DNA of 20,800 nt, taken from the NCBI GenBank assembly GCA_002393095.1, contig DGII01000154.1:1-20800 (forward strand), in the 5' to 3' direction. The stretch is from Lachnospiraceae bacterium UBA3826 (lineage in GTDB: Bacteria; Bacillota; Clostridia; Lachnospirales; Lachnospiraceae). The translations under genes and the position numbers were made by a program. The notes beneath the pieces were generated by a model. It saw only the letters and a program-made list of their open reading frames with translations, did not search any database and was not told the DNA's origin. Every line of letters begins with the position of its first letter. The first letter of the stretch is position 1. Shown here one piece after another: positions 1-8,379 of the stretch.

Positions 1-42
1 ACTTCTTATTCGGGCGGAATAATCACACACCACAGTGTTAGC

Positions 43-84
43 AAAAGGCCGCCGCCGGCATATATGTGCCGGTGGCGACCTTTT
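43..84. terminator. Bidirectional intrinsic terminator
   Basis: An 18-nt arm (43-60) pairs with 67-84 around a 6-nt loop. All but two positions are Watson-Crick, and the two exceptions are a wobble or mismatch. The stem begins with AAAA and ends with TTTT, so it has a U tract in both directions. It lies 30 bases beyond the stop of the minus-strand gene at 114-509 and most likely ends that transcript. It could also serve a + strand gene that ends before the window. The left 40 bases hold no recognisable gene. Confidence 0.8.
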
Positions 85-113
85 GTATTACTTCGCAGAA
101 TGTGTTATACGCT

Positions 114-509
114 TTATGAATTATCGATGATGCCGTCAAGATCATCCATGTCGGTACCGATATTCTGCATATTGACTGTGCGGCGACGAAGCCTTGCCTG
201 CTCGGATGCCTTGATGATAAAGTCCTTGATCTCCGTAGACTGGCGTATGTTCTTAAGTACAAGCTGCTTGTCGGTGGTATCACCGGTATAGCAGGTGACC
301 GTACCTATGCCGAACATCCTCTGCGTGAGGCTTCTGGTCAGTCTTGCGTCCTGAATTTTATACATATAGCAATCGTTCTCTTCTGTCTTGAAGAAACCAC
401 TGTCCACTGTCAGAAGGTCGTCTCCGATGTTGTATACCGTGAATGTCCATGGCAGACCTAAGAATCCCCATCTTTTTCTTGCACGGTATTTTACTGCTTC
501 CTTATCCAT
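114..509 (-). CDS. Small protein with bacterial PH-like (bPH_2/DUF304-type) domain
   Basis: This 131-residue soluble protein has no signal peptide or membrane segment. Residues about 18-92 look like a bacterial pleckstrin-homology fold: alternating beta strands, a YKIQDARLTRS stretch followed by FGIGTVTCYTGDTT, then LVLKNIRQSTEIKDFI, which matches the usual bPH_2 ending. The C-terminal 35 residues are a basic stretch (ARLRRR) followed by an acidic tail. The start at 509 is chosen because GGAG lies six bases upstream of it. An in-frame ATG four codons earlier (521) lacks a spaced ribosome site. The gene is alone on its strand, diverges from ddl and ends just before a terminator. Many bPH_2 domains sit in membrane proteins, so a soluble single-domain form is less usual. 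Its function is unknown; the domain call is fairly sure and the family assignment moderate. Confidence 0.75.
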   Translation of the reverse strand: MDKEAVKYRARKRWGFLGLPWTFTVYNIGDDLLTVDSGFFKTEENDCYMYKIQDARLTRSLTQRMFGIGTVTCYTGDTTDKQLVLKNIRQSTEIKDFIIKASEQARLRRRTVNMQNIGTDMDDLDGIIDNS

Positions 510-578
510 ACTGTTCTCCATTCCGTGTGAAAAATGATACCGTTCATTTCCACACTATTCCCTTTCCGTAGATAATCA

Positions 579-607
579 TTGAATAAACTAATTCTTTATG
601 GTATCAT
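579..607 (+). promoter_or_regulatory. SigA-type promoter for ddl-murF
   Basis: TTGAAT (579-584) and TATCAT (602-607) are separated by exactly 17 bases, giving a predicted start near 614, about 44 bases before the ddl ATG. The -10 lies inside a perfect 13-base palindrome, TGGTATCATACCA (599-611), which could be an operator. This is read directly from sequence; activity is inferred. Confidence 0.6.
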
Positions 608-657
608 ACCACCGATGAATTAAAGTGGCAATACTTTGCCCGGAATGGAAGAATGAT

Positions 658-1713
658 ATGGACATTTTGGTTTTGGCAGGCGGGATAAGCACAGAGAGAG
701 ACGTATCTTTTGTAACGGGAAGATGCGTATATGAGGCACTTAAGCGTAACGGACACAGAGTGGTGCTTGCGGATGCATATATGGGGCTGGCTGATGAATA
801 CATGGATATGACGGAGGAACAGCTTTTTGCAGCCGATACGGACTGGGCGGCTCATATAGGCGATATAGCGGAATCTGCGCCGGATATAGAGAGCATTAAG
901 GCTATGAGATCGCCTGATTATCAAGGCTTTCTGGGGCCCCGCATCCTTGAACTGTGCAGATATTGTGATGTGGTATTCCTCGGACTTCATGGCGAGAACG
1001 GTGAAAACGGCAAGCTTCAGGCATATCTTGACCTTGAGGGTATCACATACACCGGAACGGACTATCTAAGCTCAGCTATATGTATGAATAAGGCTACAAG
1101 CAAGGAATTGCTTGCGTATAACGGTATTCCGGTACCTAAGGGACGGATACTGCATAAGGGAGAGGATGGCGCTAATACAAGCGGCTATCCATGTGTGGTG
1201 AAGGTGTGCAGCGGTGGCTCAAGCGTGGGTGTATTCCTCTGCCATAATGAGGATGAGTATGCCGATGCACTTAAGCAAGCTTTCACATTGGATGATAATG
1301 TCATAGTGGAACAGTATATCAAGGGAAGAGAATTCTCGGTGTGTGTTACGGACTGGGAGGGAACCCCTAAGGCCATGCCTGTCATAGAGATAGCGCCCAA
1401 GGAGGAATTCTACGATTATAAGAGTAAGTATCAGGCAGGGAAGACTGTGGAGACATGTCCTGCCGGGCTTCCTGATAATAAGACCAGGGAAATGATGACT
1501 CTGGCTGAGAGAGGATATACGGCACTTAAGCTGCATTCGTATGCGAGACTTGACTTCCTTATGAGTGAGAATGACGGAAGCCTGTACTGCCTTGAGGCCA
1601 ATACACTGCCGGGTATGACACCTACGTCCCTTATTCCGCAGGAAGCAAGGGCAATGGGAATTGATTATGATGAGTTGTGCGGTATGATAGTGAATGCCGC
1701 CCTGAAGAGATGA
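658..1713 (+). CDS. ddl: D-alanine--D-alanine ligase
   Basis: This 351-residue ATP-grasp enzyme joins two D-alanines in the cytoplasm to make the terminal dipeptide of the peptidoglycan precursor. Visible family marks are GGISTERDVS (8-17), with the substrate-binding Glu 13; HGENGENGKLQ (111-121); a glycine-rich ATP loop CSGGSSVGV (184-192); FYDYKSKY (251-258), typical of D-Ala-D-Ala rather than D-lactate ligases; ARLDF (296-300); and LEANTLPGMTPTS (312-324), holding the metal-binding Glu/Asn. The ATG at 658 is preferred over a GTG at 625 because GGAAG lies six bases before it and family homology begins at that residue. Its last bases run into murF, consistent with one operon. Length is normal for the family. 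Confidence 0.96.
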   Translation: MDILVLAGGISTERDVSFVTGRCVYEALKRNGHRVVLADAYMGLADEYMDMTEEQLFAADTDWAAHIGDIAESAPDIESIKAMRSPDYQGFLGPRILELCRYCDVVFLGLHGENGENGKLQAYLDLEGITYTGTDYLSSAICMNKATSKELLAYNGIPVPKGRILHKGEDGANTSGYPCVVKVCSGGSSVGVFLCHNEDEYADALKQAFTLDDNVIVEQYIKGREFSVCVTDWEGTPKAMPVIEIAPKEEFYDYKSKYQAGKTVETCPAGLPDNKTREMMTLAERGYTALKLHSYARLDFLMSENDGSLYCLEANTLPGMTPTSLIPQEARAMGIDYDELCGMIVNAALKR

Positions 1714-1742
1714 GCATAATGGAATCGGCAGAGAAGATCGGT

Positions 1743-3209
1743 ATGAAGAATATGACATTGAAGGCTCTGGCTGCTGCCTGTGAGGGAGAACTGCATTATG
1801 CCGGTGATAATGAGATCCAAGAGCTTGAAGCTACGTCGGTTGTGATAGATTCAAGGAAGGTGACCGAAGGCGGGATATTCATAGCTACCGTAGGTGAGAG
1901 AGTAGACGGTCATTCTTTCATAGAGCAGGTCTTTGAAAAGGGTGCTTTAGGTGTGATATGCGAGAAGCTTCCGGATGAGCCATACGGTCCGTGCATACTG
2001 GTTAAGGATTCCTTCAAGGCACTTAAGGATGTTGCGGCTTATTACAGGAAGCAGCTTAAGTGTACAGTGATAGGTATCACGGGAAGCGTAGGTAAGACCA
2101 GTACCAAGGAATTCATTGCCACGGTTCTGTCAGAGAAGTATAAGGTCTGTAAGACCATAGGCAATTTTAATAATGAGGTGGGAATGCCTCTTACCATACT
2201 CAGTGCAAGAGAAGAGGATGAAGTGCTTGTACTTGAGATGGGTATCAATCATTTCGGAGAGATGGAGAGGATGACTGCCATAGCAGAACCGGACATGGCA
2301 GTGATAACCAATATCGCCAATTGCCATCTGGAATTTTTAGGTGACAGGGACGGAGTGCTTAAGGCTAAGACTGCCATATTCACGGGGATGAAGGATGGAA
2401 GCAGGGTATTCCTTAATGCGGATGATGATAAGCTTGCAACCGTGAACAAAGCCTGCGGTGTCAGACCCGTATTCTACGGGATCAATAAAAGACAGACAGA
2501 ATCCTATTATATAAGCGAATATATGACCAAGGGACTTATGGGAACGGATGCCATGATCATAAGCCGTGTAACCGGTGAGAATATCCCTGTAAGCATCCGG
2601 CTGCCCGGCGAACACATGCTGTACAATGCACTGGCTGCTACTGCTGTAGGTGAGGCTATGGGAATGTCCGGAGCTGCCATTGCATCCGGTATAGGCAGGG
2701 TTGCTGCCACGGCAGGCAGAGGTAATATAATAGCCGGCAAGAGCTATACGATTATAGATGACTGCTACAATGCCAATCCTTCAGCCATGAGGTCGGCACT
2801 TAAGCTGCTTGGGCTTGCCGATACGAGGAAGGTGGCTATACTCGGAGACATGTTCGAGCTTGGTGAAGGAGCTTCAGAGCTTCACAGAGAAGTGGGAGAG
2901 ACTGCGGCCAGAAGTGACGCGGATGTCATAATATGTGTGGGTGAATTATCTAAAGCCATGTATGAGGGTGCCCGTGCAGGCTTAAGGGACGTATCAGTGG
3001 TGCTTGCTCCTGATATAACCGAAAGCCATGGCGGCTCTGATGCCGACAGTGATAAGATATATGAGGGAGCAAGGCTTATATATTTTAAGGACAAGGAAGG
3101 ACTAAAAAGGGGCTTGAAGCATATACTGCACGGGGGTGACTCTGTGCTTATAAAGGCATCACACGGAATGGGCTTTACCGAGATAGTGGATATACTAAAG
3201 GAAGAGTAA
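1743..3209 (+). CDS. murF: UDP-N-acetylmuramoyl-tripeptide--D-alanyl-D-alanine ligase
   Basis: MurF attaches the D-Ala-D-Ala made by the preceding gene to the UDP-MurNAc-tripeptide, the last cytoplasmic step of precursor assembly. From the start used here (488 residues): the ATP loop GITGSVGKTS is at 111-120, NFNNEVGMP at 141-149, EMGINHFGE at 165-173, HLEFLGDRDGVLKAK at 195-209 (carbamylated-Lys region), and DDCYNANP at 339-346 in the C-terminal domain, followed by LGDMFELG. The start is uncertain. ATG 1743 has GAGAAG six bases upstream and gives the family-like opening MKNMTL. ATG 1719 and ATG 1710 (overlapping the ddl stop as ATGA) are in frame, and one of these may be used through translational coupling. 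A short Ser/Asp-rich insertion (ESHGGSDADSDK) near the C-terminus is not typical but looks harmless. Confidence 0.95.
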   Translation: MKNMTLKALAAACEGELHYAGDNEIQELEATSVVIDSRKVTEGGIFIATVGERVDGHSFIEQVFEKGALGVICEKLPDEPYGPCILVKDSFKALKDVAAYYRKQLKCTVIGITGSVGKTSTKEFIATVLSEKYKVCKTIGNFNNEVGMPLTILSAREEDEVLVLEMGINHFGEMERMTAIAEPDMAVITNIANCHLEFLGDRDGVLKAKTAIFTGMKDGSRVFLNADDDKLATVNKACGVRPVFYGINKRQTESYYISEYMTKGLMGTDAMIISRVTGENIPVSIRLPGEHMLYNALAATAVGEAMGMSGAAIASGIGRVAATAGRGNIIAGKSYTIIDDCYNANPSAMRSALKLLGLADTRKVAILGDMFELGEGASELHREVGETAARSDADVIICVGELSKAMYEGARAGLRDVSVVLAPDITESHGGSDADSDKIYEGARLIYFKDKEGLKRGLKHILHGGDSVLIKASHGMGFTEIVDILKEE

Positions 3210-3234
3210 CAGAATACAATAACAGTATTATAAT
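3206..3234 (+). promoter_or_regulatory. Probable SigA promoter for pyrB-pyrI
   Basis: A perfect TATAAT (3229-3234) lies 17 bases after GTAACA (3206-3211, four of six consensus bases). The predicted start is near 3241, leaving a leader of about 30 bases. That is too short for a PyrR-type attenuator, so any pyrimidine control would have to act another way. The -35 overlaps the murF stop. Confidence 0.5.
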
Positions 3235-3270
3235 ATACAGTGGTCAGTGATCACGGAGAGAGGTGGTATA

Positions 3271-4212
3271 TTGGATAAGACCAGAGTAAGACCGATCAGA
3301 CATCTTATGAACCCGCTTGATTTCACGGTAGATGAGCTGGAGAAGCTTTTTGATCTGGCCGGAGATATTGAGAGAGAGCCGGCAAAATACGCCAAGGTAT
3401 GTGAGGGCAAAAAGCTTGCAACATGCTTCTATGAACCAAGTACAAGGACGAGGCTTTCCTTCGAGGCGGCTATGCTTAACTTAGGCGGTGAGGTTCTTGG
3501 CTTCTCGGAAGCAAGCAGTTCGTCCGCGGCTAAGGGAGAGAGCGTATCGGATACCATAAGAGTGATATCCTGCTATGCCGATATATGTGCCATGAGACAT
3601 CCCAAGGAGGGAGCGGCGTATGTGGCGGCATCCAAGTCGTTGATACCTGTTATCAATGCCGGTGACGGAGGTCATCAGCATCCCACCCAGACACTTACAG
3701 ACCTTTTGACCATAAGGAGCTTAAGGGGAAGCTTAAGCGGCTTTACCATAGGACTGTGCGGTGATCTTAAGTTCGGAAGGACGGTGCATTCCCTTATCAA
3801 TGCTCTTACAAGATACAGTGATGTGAGATTCATATTCATATCTCCTGAGGAGCTTAAGGTTCCCGATTATATAACCGACATGCTTGATGAGAAGGGCATA
3901 GGGTATGAAGAGGTCATAAGTCTTGAGGATGTCATAGACAAACTTGATATTCTGTATATGACAAGAGTTCAGAGAGAGCGCTTCTTCAATGAGGAGGATT
4001 ACGTGAGGCTGAAGGACTTCTATATACTTACAAAGGATAAGCTTGATAAGGCCAAGTCCGATATGATGGTTTTACACCCCTTGCCCCGTGTTAATGAGAT
4101 ATCGGTGGAGATAGATGACGATCCGAGAGCGGCATATTTTAAGCAGGCACAGTACGGAGTGTATGTAAGGATGGCACTTATACTTACATTGCTTGGCATG
4201 GAGCCGGTATAG
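3271..4212 (+). CDS. pyrB: Aspartate carbamoyltransferase, catalytic chain
   Basis: PyrB condenses carbamoyl phosphate with aspartate, the committed step of pyrimidine synthesis. The 313-residue product carries the carbamoyl-phosphate signature STRTRLSF (57-64), the mobile-loop Lys in SSSSAAKGES (81-90), HPTQTLTD (137-144) and HPLPR (269-273). A TTG start at 3271 is proposed because GAGAGGTGG lies directly upstream with good spacing, and it gives a normal family length. A GTG at 3247 would put that ribosome site inside the gene, and the next ATG (3310) would remove conserved N-terminal sequence. pyrI follows after 28 bases, so the protein is expected to form the class B catalytic-regulatory holoenzyme rather than a stand-alone trimer. 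Confidence 0.96.
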   Translation: MDKTRVRPIRHLMNPLDFTVDELEKLFDLAGDIEREPAKYAKVCEGKKLATCFYEPSTRTRLSFEAAMLNLGGEVLGFSEASSSSAAKGESVSDTIRVISCYADICAMRHPKEGAAYVAASKSLIPVINAGDGGHQHPTQTLTDLLTIRSLRGSLSGFTIGLCGDLKFGRTVHSLINALTRYSDVRFIFISPEELKVPDYITDMLDEKGIGYEEVISLEDVIDKLDILYMTRVQRERFFNEEDYVRLKDFYILTKDKLDKAKSDMMVLHPLPRVNEISVEIDDDPRAAYFKQAQYGVYVRMALILTLLGMEPV

Positions 4213-4240
4213 ATTATAAGGATTAGCGGAGAGAGAACAT

Positions 4241-4681
4241 ATGTTGAATGTAGGTAAGATAGAAGAAGGATTCGTGCTTGATCATATCAAGGCGGGACAG
4301 TCGTTGTCCATATATCATCACTTACAGCTTGATAAGATGGATCATACTGTGGCCATAATCAAGAATGCCAAGTCCGAGAAGATGGGCAAGAAGGACATAC
4401 TTAAGGTAGAGTGCAATATCGAAGAACTCAATCTGGATGTGCTGGCTGTAATAGATAAGAATATAACCGTCAATGTGATCAAGGACGGAGAGATAGTTAG
4501 TAAAAAGGAACTCACACTGCCTAAGGAGATCAAGCACATCTTCAAGTGCAAGAATCCCAGATGCATAACATCCATAGAGCAGGAGCTTCCGCACATATTC
4601 TTCCTTGCGGATGAGAAGGAGGGAGTATATCGATGCAGATATTGTGAGGAGAAGTTCGATAAGAGAAGACTGGTGCAGTAA
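4241..4681 (+). CDS. pyrI: Aspartate carbamoyltransferase, regulatory chain
   Basis: PyrI is the nucleotide-binding, zinc-containing subunit that gives aspartate transcarbamoylase allosteric control by ATP, CTP and UTP. The 146-residue protein is of family length. The N-terminal allosteric domain opens with LNVGKIEEGFVLDHIKAG. The zinc domain has four cysteines, 103 and 108 (CKNPRC) and 132 and 135 (CRYC), the expected tetrahedral site that contacts PyrB. GGAGAGAG lies upstream of ATG 4241. It is co-directional with and close to pyrB, so the two are almost certainly co-transcribed. Clostridia commonly keep pyrB and pyrI together, and nothing in this copy is unusual. Confidence 0.96.
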   Translation: MLNVGKIEEGFVLDHIKAGQSLSIYHHLQLDKMDHTVAIIKNAKSEKMGKKDILKVECNIEELNLDVLAVIDKNITVNVIKDGEIVSKKELTLPKEIKHIFKCKNPRCITSIEQELPHIFFLADEKEGVYRCRYCEEKFDKRRLVQ

Positions 4682-4720
4682 TGCATATGACAAAATCTAA
4701 GAAAAGATGGGAGAATTAAG

Positions 4721-6343
4721 ATGAAGAAAAAGAAAAGCACAGCGGTCATAGCTTGTCTGGTGTTCGTTGCCATGATCGCACTGATACTTGTTGTGAATGC
4801 TACAGGCAACGGGAATTTCACAGGAACCTTCTGGGCACTTGTGCCGCCGCTTGTGGCGATAGCACTTGCGCTTATCACCAAGGAAGCGTATTCGTCGCTT
4901 TTCATGGGAGTGGTGCTCGGAGCCTTAATGGCAGGCGGATGTTCCTTCTTCGGTACTGTAGACATGGTGACGGTAGACGGACTTAGCACATCGGTAGCCG
5001 ACAATGCGGGAATACTCATATTCCTTGTTATCCTCGGAACCATAGTAGCACTCGTGAATAAATCGGGTGCATCGAGGGCCTTCGGCAAGTGGGCCGAGAC
5101 CCATATCAAGACCAAGACCGGTGCGGCACTTGCCACATTCCTGCTTGGTGTACTCATATTCATAGATGATTACTTCAACTGTCTTACCGTAGGCTCTGTT
5201 ATGGCACCCGTTACGGACTCGAAGAAGATAAGCAGGGTCAAGCTGGCTTACCTTATCGATGCGACAGCGGCACCCGTATGTATGATAGCACCCATATCAT
5301 CATGGGCAGCAGCGGTATCGGGATGTGTGGAGAGTGAGAAATATTCCGGAATAGAGCTTTTCATAAGAGCCATACCGTATAATTTCTATTCTATCTTTAC
5401 GCTGGTATTCATAATAGTACTGTCTGTCCTTAACTTCGACTACGGTAAGATGAGAAAGTTCGAGTTAAGAGCGGAAAATGGCGGTGATCTGGGAGCACTT
5501 AAGCTGTCAGAAGAGGAAGAGAGAACTCTCAGGGTAGACGGACCGGTCAATCCCAGCAAGGGCAGGCTCATAGACCTGATAATCCCTATCCTTATTCTTA
5601 TCGCATTCTGTGTATGGGGGCTTCTCTATAATGGATATCAGGCTATAGGTGAGGGTTCATTCATAGATGCCTTCTCGGAGACAGATGCCTATGTAGGTCT
5701 TCCCTGGGGAAGCATAATAGCGCTTATAGTAATAATCATATATATGGTGGCACGAAAGGTCATGACCTTCGAGGAGGCTATGGAGTGTCTTCCCAAGGGC
5801 TTCATAGCAATGGTGCCTGCCATAACTATCCTTACGCTTGCAACATCCCTTAAGAGCATGACCAATGCTCTTGATGCATCGGGATTCGTCGGTGCGGCCA
5901 TGGCTAATGCACAGGGGCTACAGTGGCTACTTCCTGCCATAGTATTCGTGGTGGCATGTGTTGTATCTTTCGCAACGGGTACCTCATGGGGAACCTTCGG
6001 TATACTGATACCTATAGTATCTGCCATATTCCCGGAGACAAGCAGTCTCTTCTTCGTGGGTATCTCAGCCTGCCTTGCAGGTGCGGTATGCGGAGATCAC
6101 TGCTCGCCCATATCGGATACGACCATCATGTCATCTGCAGGCGCTCACTGCAACCACATCAATCATGTGGAGACACAGCTTCCTTATGCGATGACGGTAG
6201 CATGCATATCATTCGTATGTTATCTGCTTGCGGGAGTATTGAATAAGGCAGGTGTAACATGGATATCTATCCCTGTGGGAGTTGTACTTGTAGTAGCAGT
6301 CCTTATCTATATGAAGAAAAGGACGGTCAAGGCTGCAGACTGA
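4721..6343 (+). CDS. NhaC-family Na+/H+ antiporter
   Basis: This 540-residue polytopic membrane protein has about eleven to twelve hydrophobic segments and a short positively charged N-terminus (MKKKKS). It fits the NhaC branch of the ion-transporter superfamily, which exchanges sodium for protons (some members exchange organic acids). Marks include VPPLVAIALALITKEAYSSLFMGV near residue 45, IDDYFNCLTVGSVMAPVTD in the first third, GTSWGTFGILIPI from 420, and GDHCSPISDTT from 458, followed by a His-rich AGAHCNHINHVETQLPYA stretch. GGGAG sits seven bases before ATG 4721. The gene lies 39 bases after pyrI and 70 before folC, and neither neighbour explains it. The exact substrate (Na+, or an amino-acid or acid exchange such as malate/lactate) cannot be told from sequence. 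Confidence 0.88.
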   Translation: MKKKKSTAVIACLVFVAMIALILVVNATGNGNFTGTFWALVPPLVAIALALITKEAYSSLFMGVVLGALMAGGCSFFGTVDMVTVDGLSTSVADNAGILIFLVILGTIVALVNKSGASRAFGKWAETHIKTKTGAALATFLLGVLIFIDDYFNCLTVGSVMAPVTDSKKISRVKLAYLIDATAAPVCMIAPISSWAAAVSGCVESEKYSGIELFIRAIPYNFYSIFTLVFIIVLSVLNFDYGKMRKFELRAENGGDLGALKLSEEEERTLRVDGPVNPSKGRLIDLIIPILILIAFCVWGLLYNGYQAIGEGSFIDAFSETDAYVGLPWGSIIALIVIIIYMVARKVMTFEEAMECLPKGFIAMVPAITILTLATSLKSMTNALDASGFVGAAMANAQGLQWLLPAIVFVVACVVSFATGTSWGTFGILIPIVSAIFPETSSLFFVGISACLAGAVCGDHCSPISDTTIMSSAGAHCNHINHVETQLPYAMTVACISFVCYLLAGVLNKAGVTWISIPVGVVLVVAVLIYMKKRTVKAAD

Positions 6344-6413
6344 GCCTGCTTATGCCGTTACTGCAGGTATATGGATCGGGCACTTGCATGGGCTTAGCAA
6401 TAAGGGAATCGCC

Positions 6414-7733
6414 ATGACATATATGCAGGCATATGAATATATAGAGGAATGTAATAAGCTTGGTAGCGTGCCGGGCCTTGACAGTATAAGAGAACTCTGC
6501 CGGCGACTTAATGATCCGCAGGATGGGCTTGAGTTCATACACATAGCAGGAACTAACGGCAAGGGCTCAACGCTTGCTTATATATCCTGCATACTTAAGG
6601 AAGCCGGACTTAAGGTGGGCAGGTATATATCTCCCACCATAAGTGAATATCTCGAACGCTTCGATATAGGCGGCAGACATATGAGTAAGGCTGACTTTGC
6701 GCGGTATGTCGAAAAGGTCAGACCTGTATGTGAGGCCATGGCAGGTGAAGGACTGCCTCATCCCACATCTTTTGAGATAGAGACGGCAATAGCCTTCAGA
6801 TACTTTGCGGATAAAGGCTGCGATATAGTCCTGCTTGAATGCGGCATGGGCGGTAAAAGGGATGCGACCAACATAGTGAAGACATCTGTTATGGAGGTGT
6901 TCGCCCACATAGATATGGATCATATGCAGTATCTTGGTGATACGATAGAAGCCATAGCGACGGAGAAAGCAGGGATCATCCTTGAGGGCAGTATGGTCGT
7001 GTCAGGGATACAGTCAGAGAGTGTACACAGAGTGCTTAAGGAAGAAGCGGATAAGCGCCATGCCGGATATGTGTCCGTGGACGGGGGTGGCATAAGAGGG
7101 ATCAGGCTTAATCTAAAAGGCGGAACCTTTACCATGGACGGGCGAAGGTGGCATACGCCGCTTATAGGTATACATCAGATATATAATGCAGCACTGGCTG
7201 TCAAGGCTGTGAAGGCGCTTGGAACAGTAAGAGAAGACATAGCCGGAGGGTGCACCGATGAGGTGATACAGAGAGGTCTTGATGCGACTGTATGGCCGGG
7301 AAGGCTTCAGATAGTATCGGGAAAGCCTCCGGTACTCATAGACGGGGCACATAATCCTGATGCCGCAAGGAGGCTTAAGGAATCTATAGATGTCCTGCTT
7401 AAAGGCAGAGACAGGATACTTATCATGGGCATGCTTAAGGATAAGGATATAGAGGGAGTGGCGGATATCATGTGCAGAGATGCGAGGATGATATTCACGG
7501 TAACTCCGCCTGATAATCCGAGAGCGCTTCGAAGTGTGGAGCTTGCGAAGATCGTGAATAGGTATAATCCGGCTGTCACAAGTACAGATAGTGTGGAGGA
7601 AGCATGCGAGATGGCAGGGCTGTATGCCGAACAAAATGACAACTGTGTCATAATAGCCTTTGGCTCTCTGTCATTCATGGGGAAGCTCATTGATATATAC
7701 AGTGACAGAGGAAGAGGAAGGACAGTAATATAG
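6414..7733 (+). CDS. folC: Folylpolyglutamate synthase / dihydrofolate synthase
   Basis: FolC adds glutamate to dihydropteroate and lengthens the polyglutamate tail of folates in the cytoplasm. The 439-residue protein has the ATP loop GTNGKGS (46-52), then YISPTISEYLERF (71-83, the family SPH..ER region with a T where H is common), ECGMGGKRDATN (EVGLGGRLDATN in relatives), and IDGAHNPDA near 307-315 in the C-terminal domain. ATG 6414 is chosen because AAGGGA lies six bases before it; an ATG at 6384 has no ribosome site. It is the first gene of the folate block and shares direction with folE, 52 bases downstream. I saw no clear promoter in the 70 bases before it, so it may be read through from the antiporter gene. 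Confidence 0.94.
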   Translation: MTYMQAYEYIEECNKLGSVPGLDSIRELCRRLNDPQDGLEFIHIAGTNGKGSTLAYISCILKEAGLKVGRYISPTISEYLERFDIGGRHMSKADFARYVEKVRPVCEAMAGEGLPHPTSFEIETAIAFRYFADKGCDIVLLECGMGGKRDATNIVKTSVMEVFAHIDMDHMQYLGDTIEAIATEKAGIILEGSMVVSGIQSESVHRVLKEEADKRHAGYVSVDGGGIRGIRLNLKGGTFTMDGRRWHTPLIGIHQIYNAALAVKAVKALGTVREDIAGGCTDEVIQRGLDATVWPGRLQIVSGKPPVLIDGAHNPDAARRLKESIDVLLKGRDRILIMGMLKDKDIEGVADIMCRDARMIFTVTPPDNPRALRSVELAKIVNRYNPAVTSTDSVEEACEMAGLYAEQNDNCVIIAFGSLSFMGKLIDIYSDRGRGRTVI

Positions 7734-7785
7734 GATCGATGCTGCGATATGCAGTGATATACAGAGTGCATGGAAGGTGGATCAC

Positions 7786-8352
7786 ATGGCAGATAAGAAT
7801 AAGATCAGGGAAGCGGTGACAATGCTGCTTGAAGCGATAGGTGAAGATCCGAAGAGAGAGGGGCTTATAGAGACTCCTGACAGGATAAGCCGGATGTATG
7901 AGGAGATATTCTCAGGGCTTAATGAGGATGCACATGAGATTTTAAGCAAGCGCTTTTCGGTTGATAACAGTGAGATGGTGGTAGAGAGAGACATCACCTT
8001 CTATTCCATGTGTGAACATCATCTTCTGCCATTTTTCGGAAAAGCACATGTGGCATACGTGCCTGACGGTGAGGTCGTGGGCTTAAGCAAGCTTGCGCGG
8101 ACAGTGGAGGTGTATGCCAGACGGCCGCAGATACAGGAGAGGCTTACGGCGCAGATAGCCGATGCCATCATGGAGGAACTTAAGCCTAAGGGAGTCATGG
8201 TTATGATGGAGGCTGAACATATGTGTATGACCATGAGGGGAGTGAAGAAGCCCGGAAGTACAACGGTAACGGTGGCGACCAGAGGGGACTTCATAGATAA
8301 TGAGAAGCTGCAGGGTACCTTCTACGGAAGGGTTCGTAACTTCAGATTGTAA
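7786..8352 (+). CDS. folE: GTP cyclohydrolase I
   Basis: FolE opens the GTP imidazole ring to make dihydroneopterin triphosphate, the first folate step. The 188-residue sequence has the zinc ligands Cys76 and His79 in CEHH and Cys147 in HMCMTMRG, plus LPFFGKAHVAYVP and GLSKLARTVEVYARRPQIQERLT, which are nearly invariant in type I enzymes. The start at 7786 is favoured by GGAAGGTGG five bases upstream; the GTG at 7777 lies within that site. Its stop codon (8350-8352) is inside the dyad that covers the next promoter, so transcription of the downstream transporter gene begins almost exactly where folE ends. Length and motifs are normal. Confidence 0.97.
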   Translation: MADKNKIREAVTMLLEAIGEDPKREGLIETPDRISRMYEEIFSGLNEDAHEILSKRFSVDNSEMVVERDITFYSMCEHHLLPFFGKAHVAYVPDGEVVGLSKLARTVEVYARRPQIQERLTAQIADAIMEELKPKGVMVMMEAEHMCMTMRGVKKPGSTTVTVATRGDFIDNEKLQGTFYGRVRNFRL

Positions 8353-8375
8353 TGCGAAGTATTTTGCATTATAAT
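8346..8375 (+). promoter_or_regulatory. Promoter of the S-component gene within a 30-bp dyad (candidate operator)
   Basis: TTGTAA (8347-8352) and TATAAT (8370-8375) lie 17 bases apart, a good SigA promoter with a start near 8382. The whole promoter is one inverted repeat: ATTGTAATGCGAA (8346-8358), centre GTAT, then TTTGCATTATAAT (8363-8375). Eleven of 13 pairs are Watson-Crick and two are G-U in RNA. As DNA it could bind a dimeric repressor over both promoter elements. As folE mRNA it would form a 13-bp hairpin. No known operator consensus was recognised. Confidence 0.6.
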
Positions 8376-8379
8376 AGAT

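Noticed and set aside
3210..3270. PyrR-type attenuator upstream of pyrB
   Set aside because: The leader is only about 30 bases, with no PyrR-binding loop and no terminator hairpin.
4342..5163. Long minus-strand open frame of 273 codons
   Set aside because: It lies opposite pyrI and the antiporter gene, is Ser/Thr/Leu-rich with no family features and has no ribosome site; it is a shadow of the real + strand genes.
6344..6413. Hairpin CCTGC/GCAGG between the antiporter gene and folC
   Set aside because: Only five pairs with a 12-base loop and no U tract; not enough for a terminator or regulatory call.
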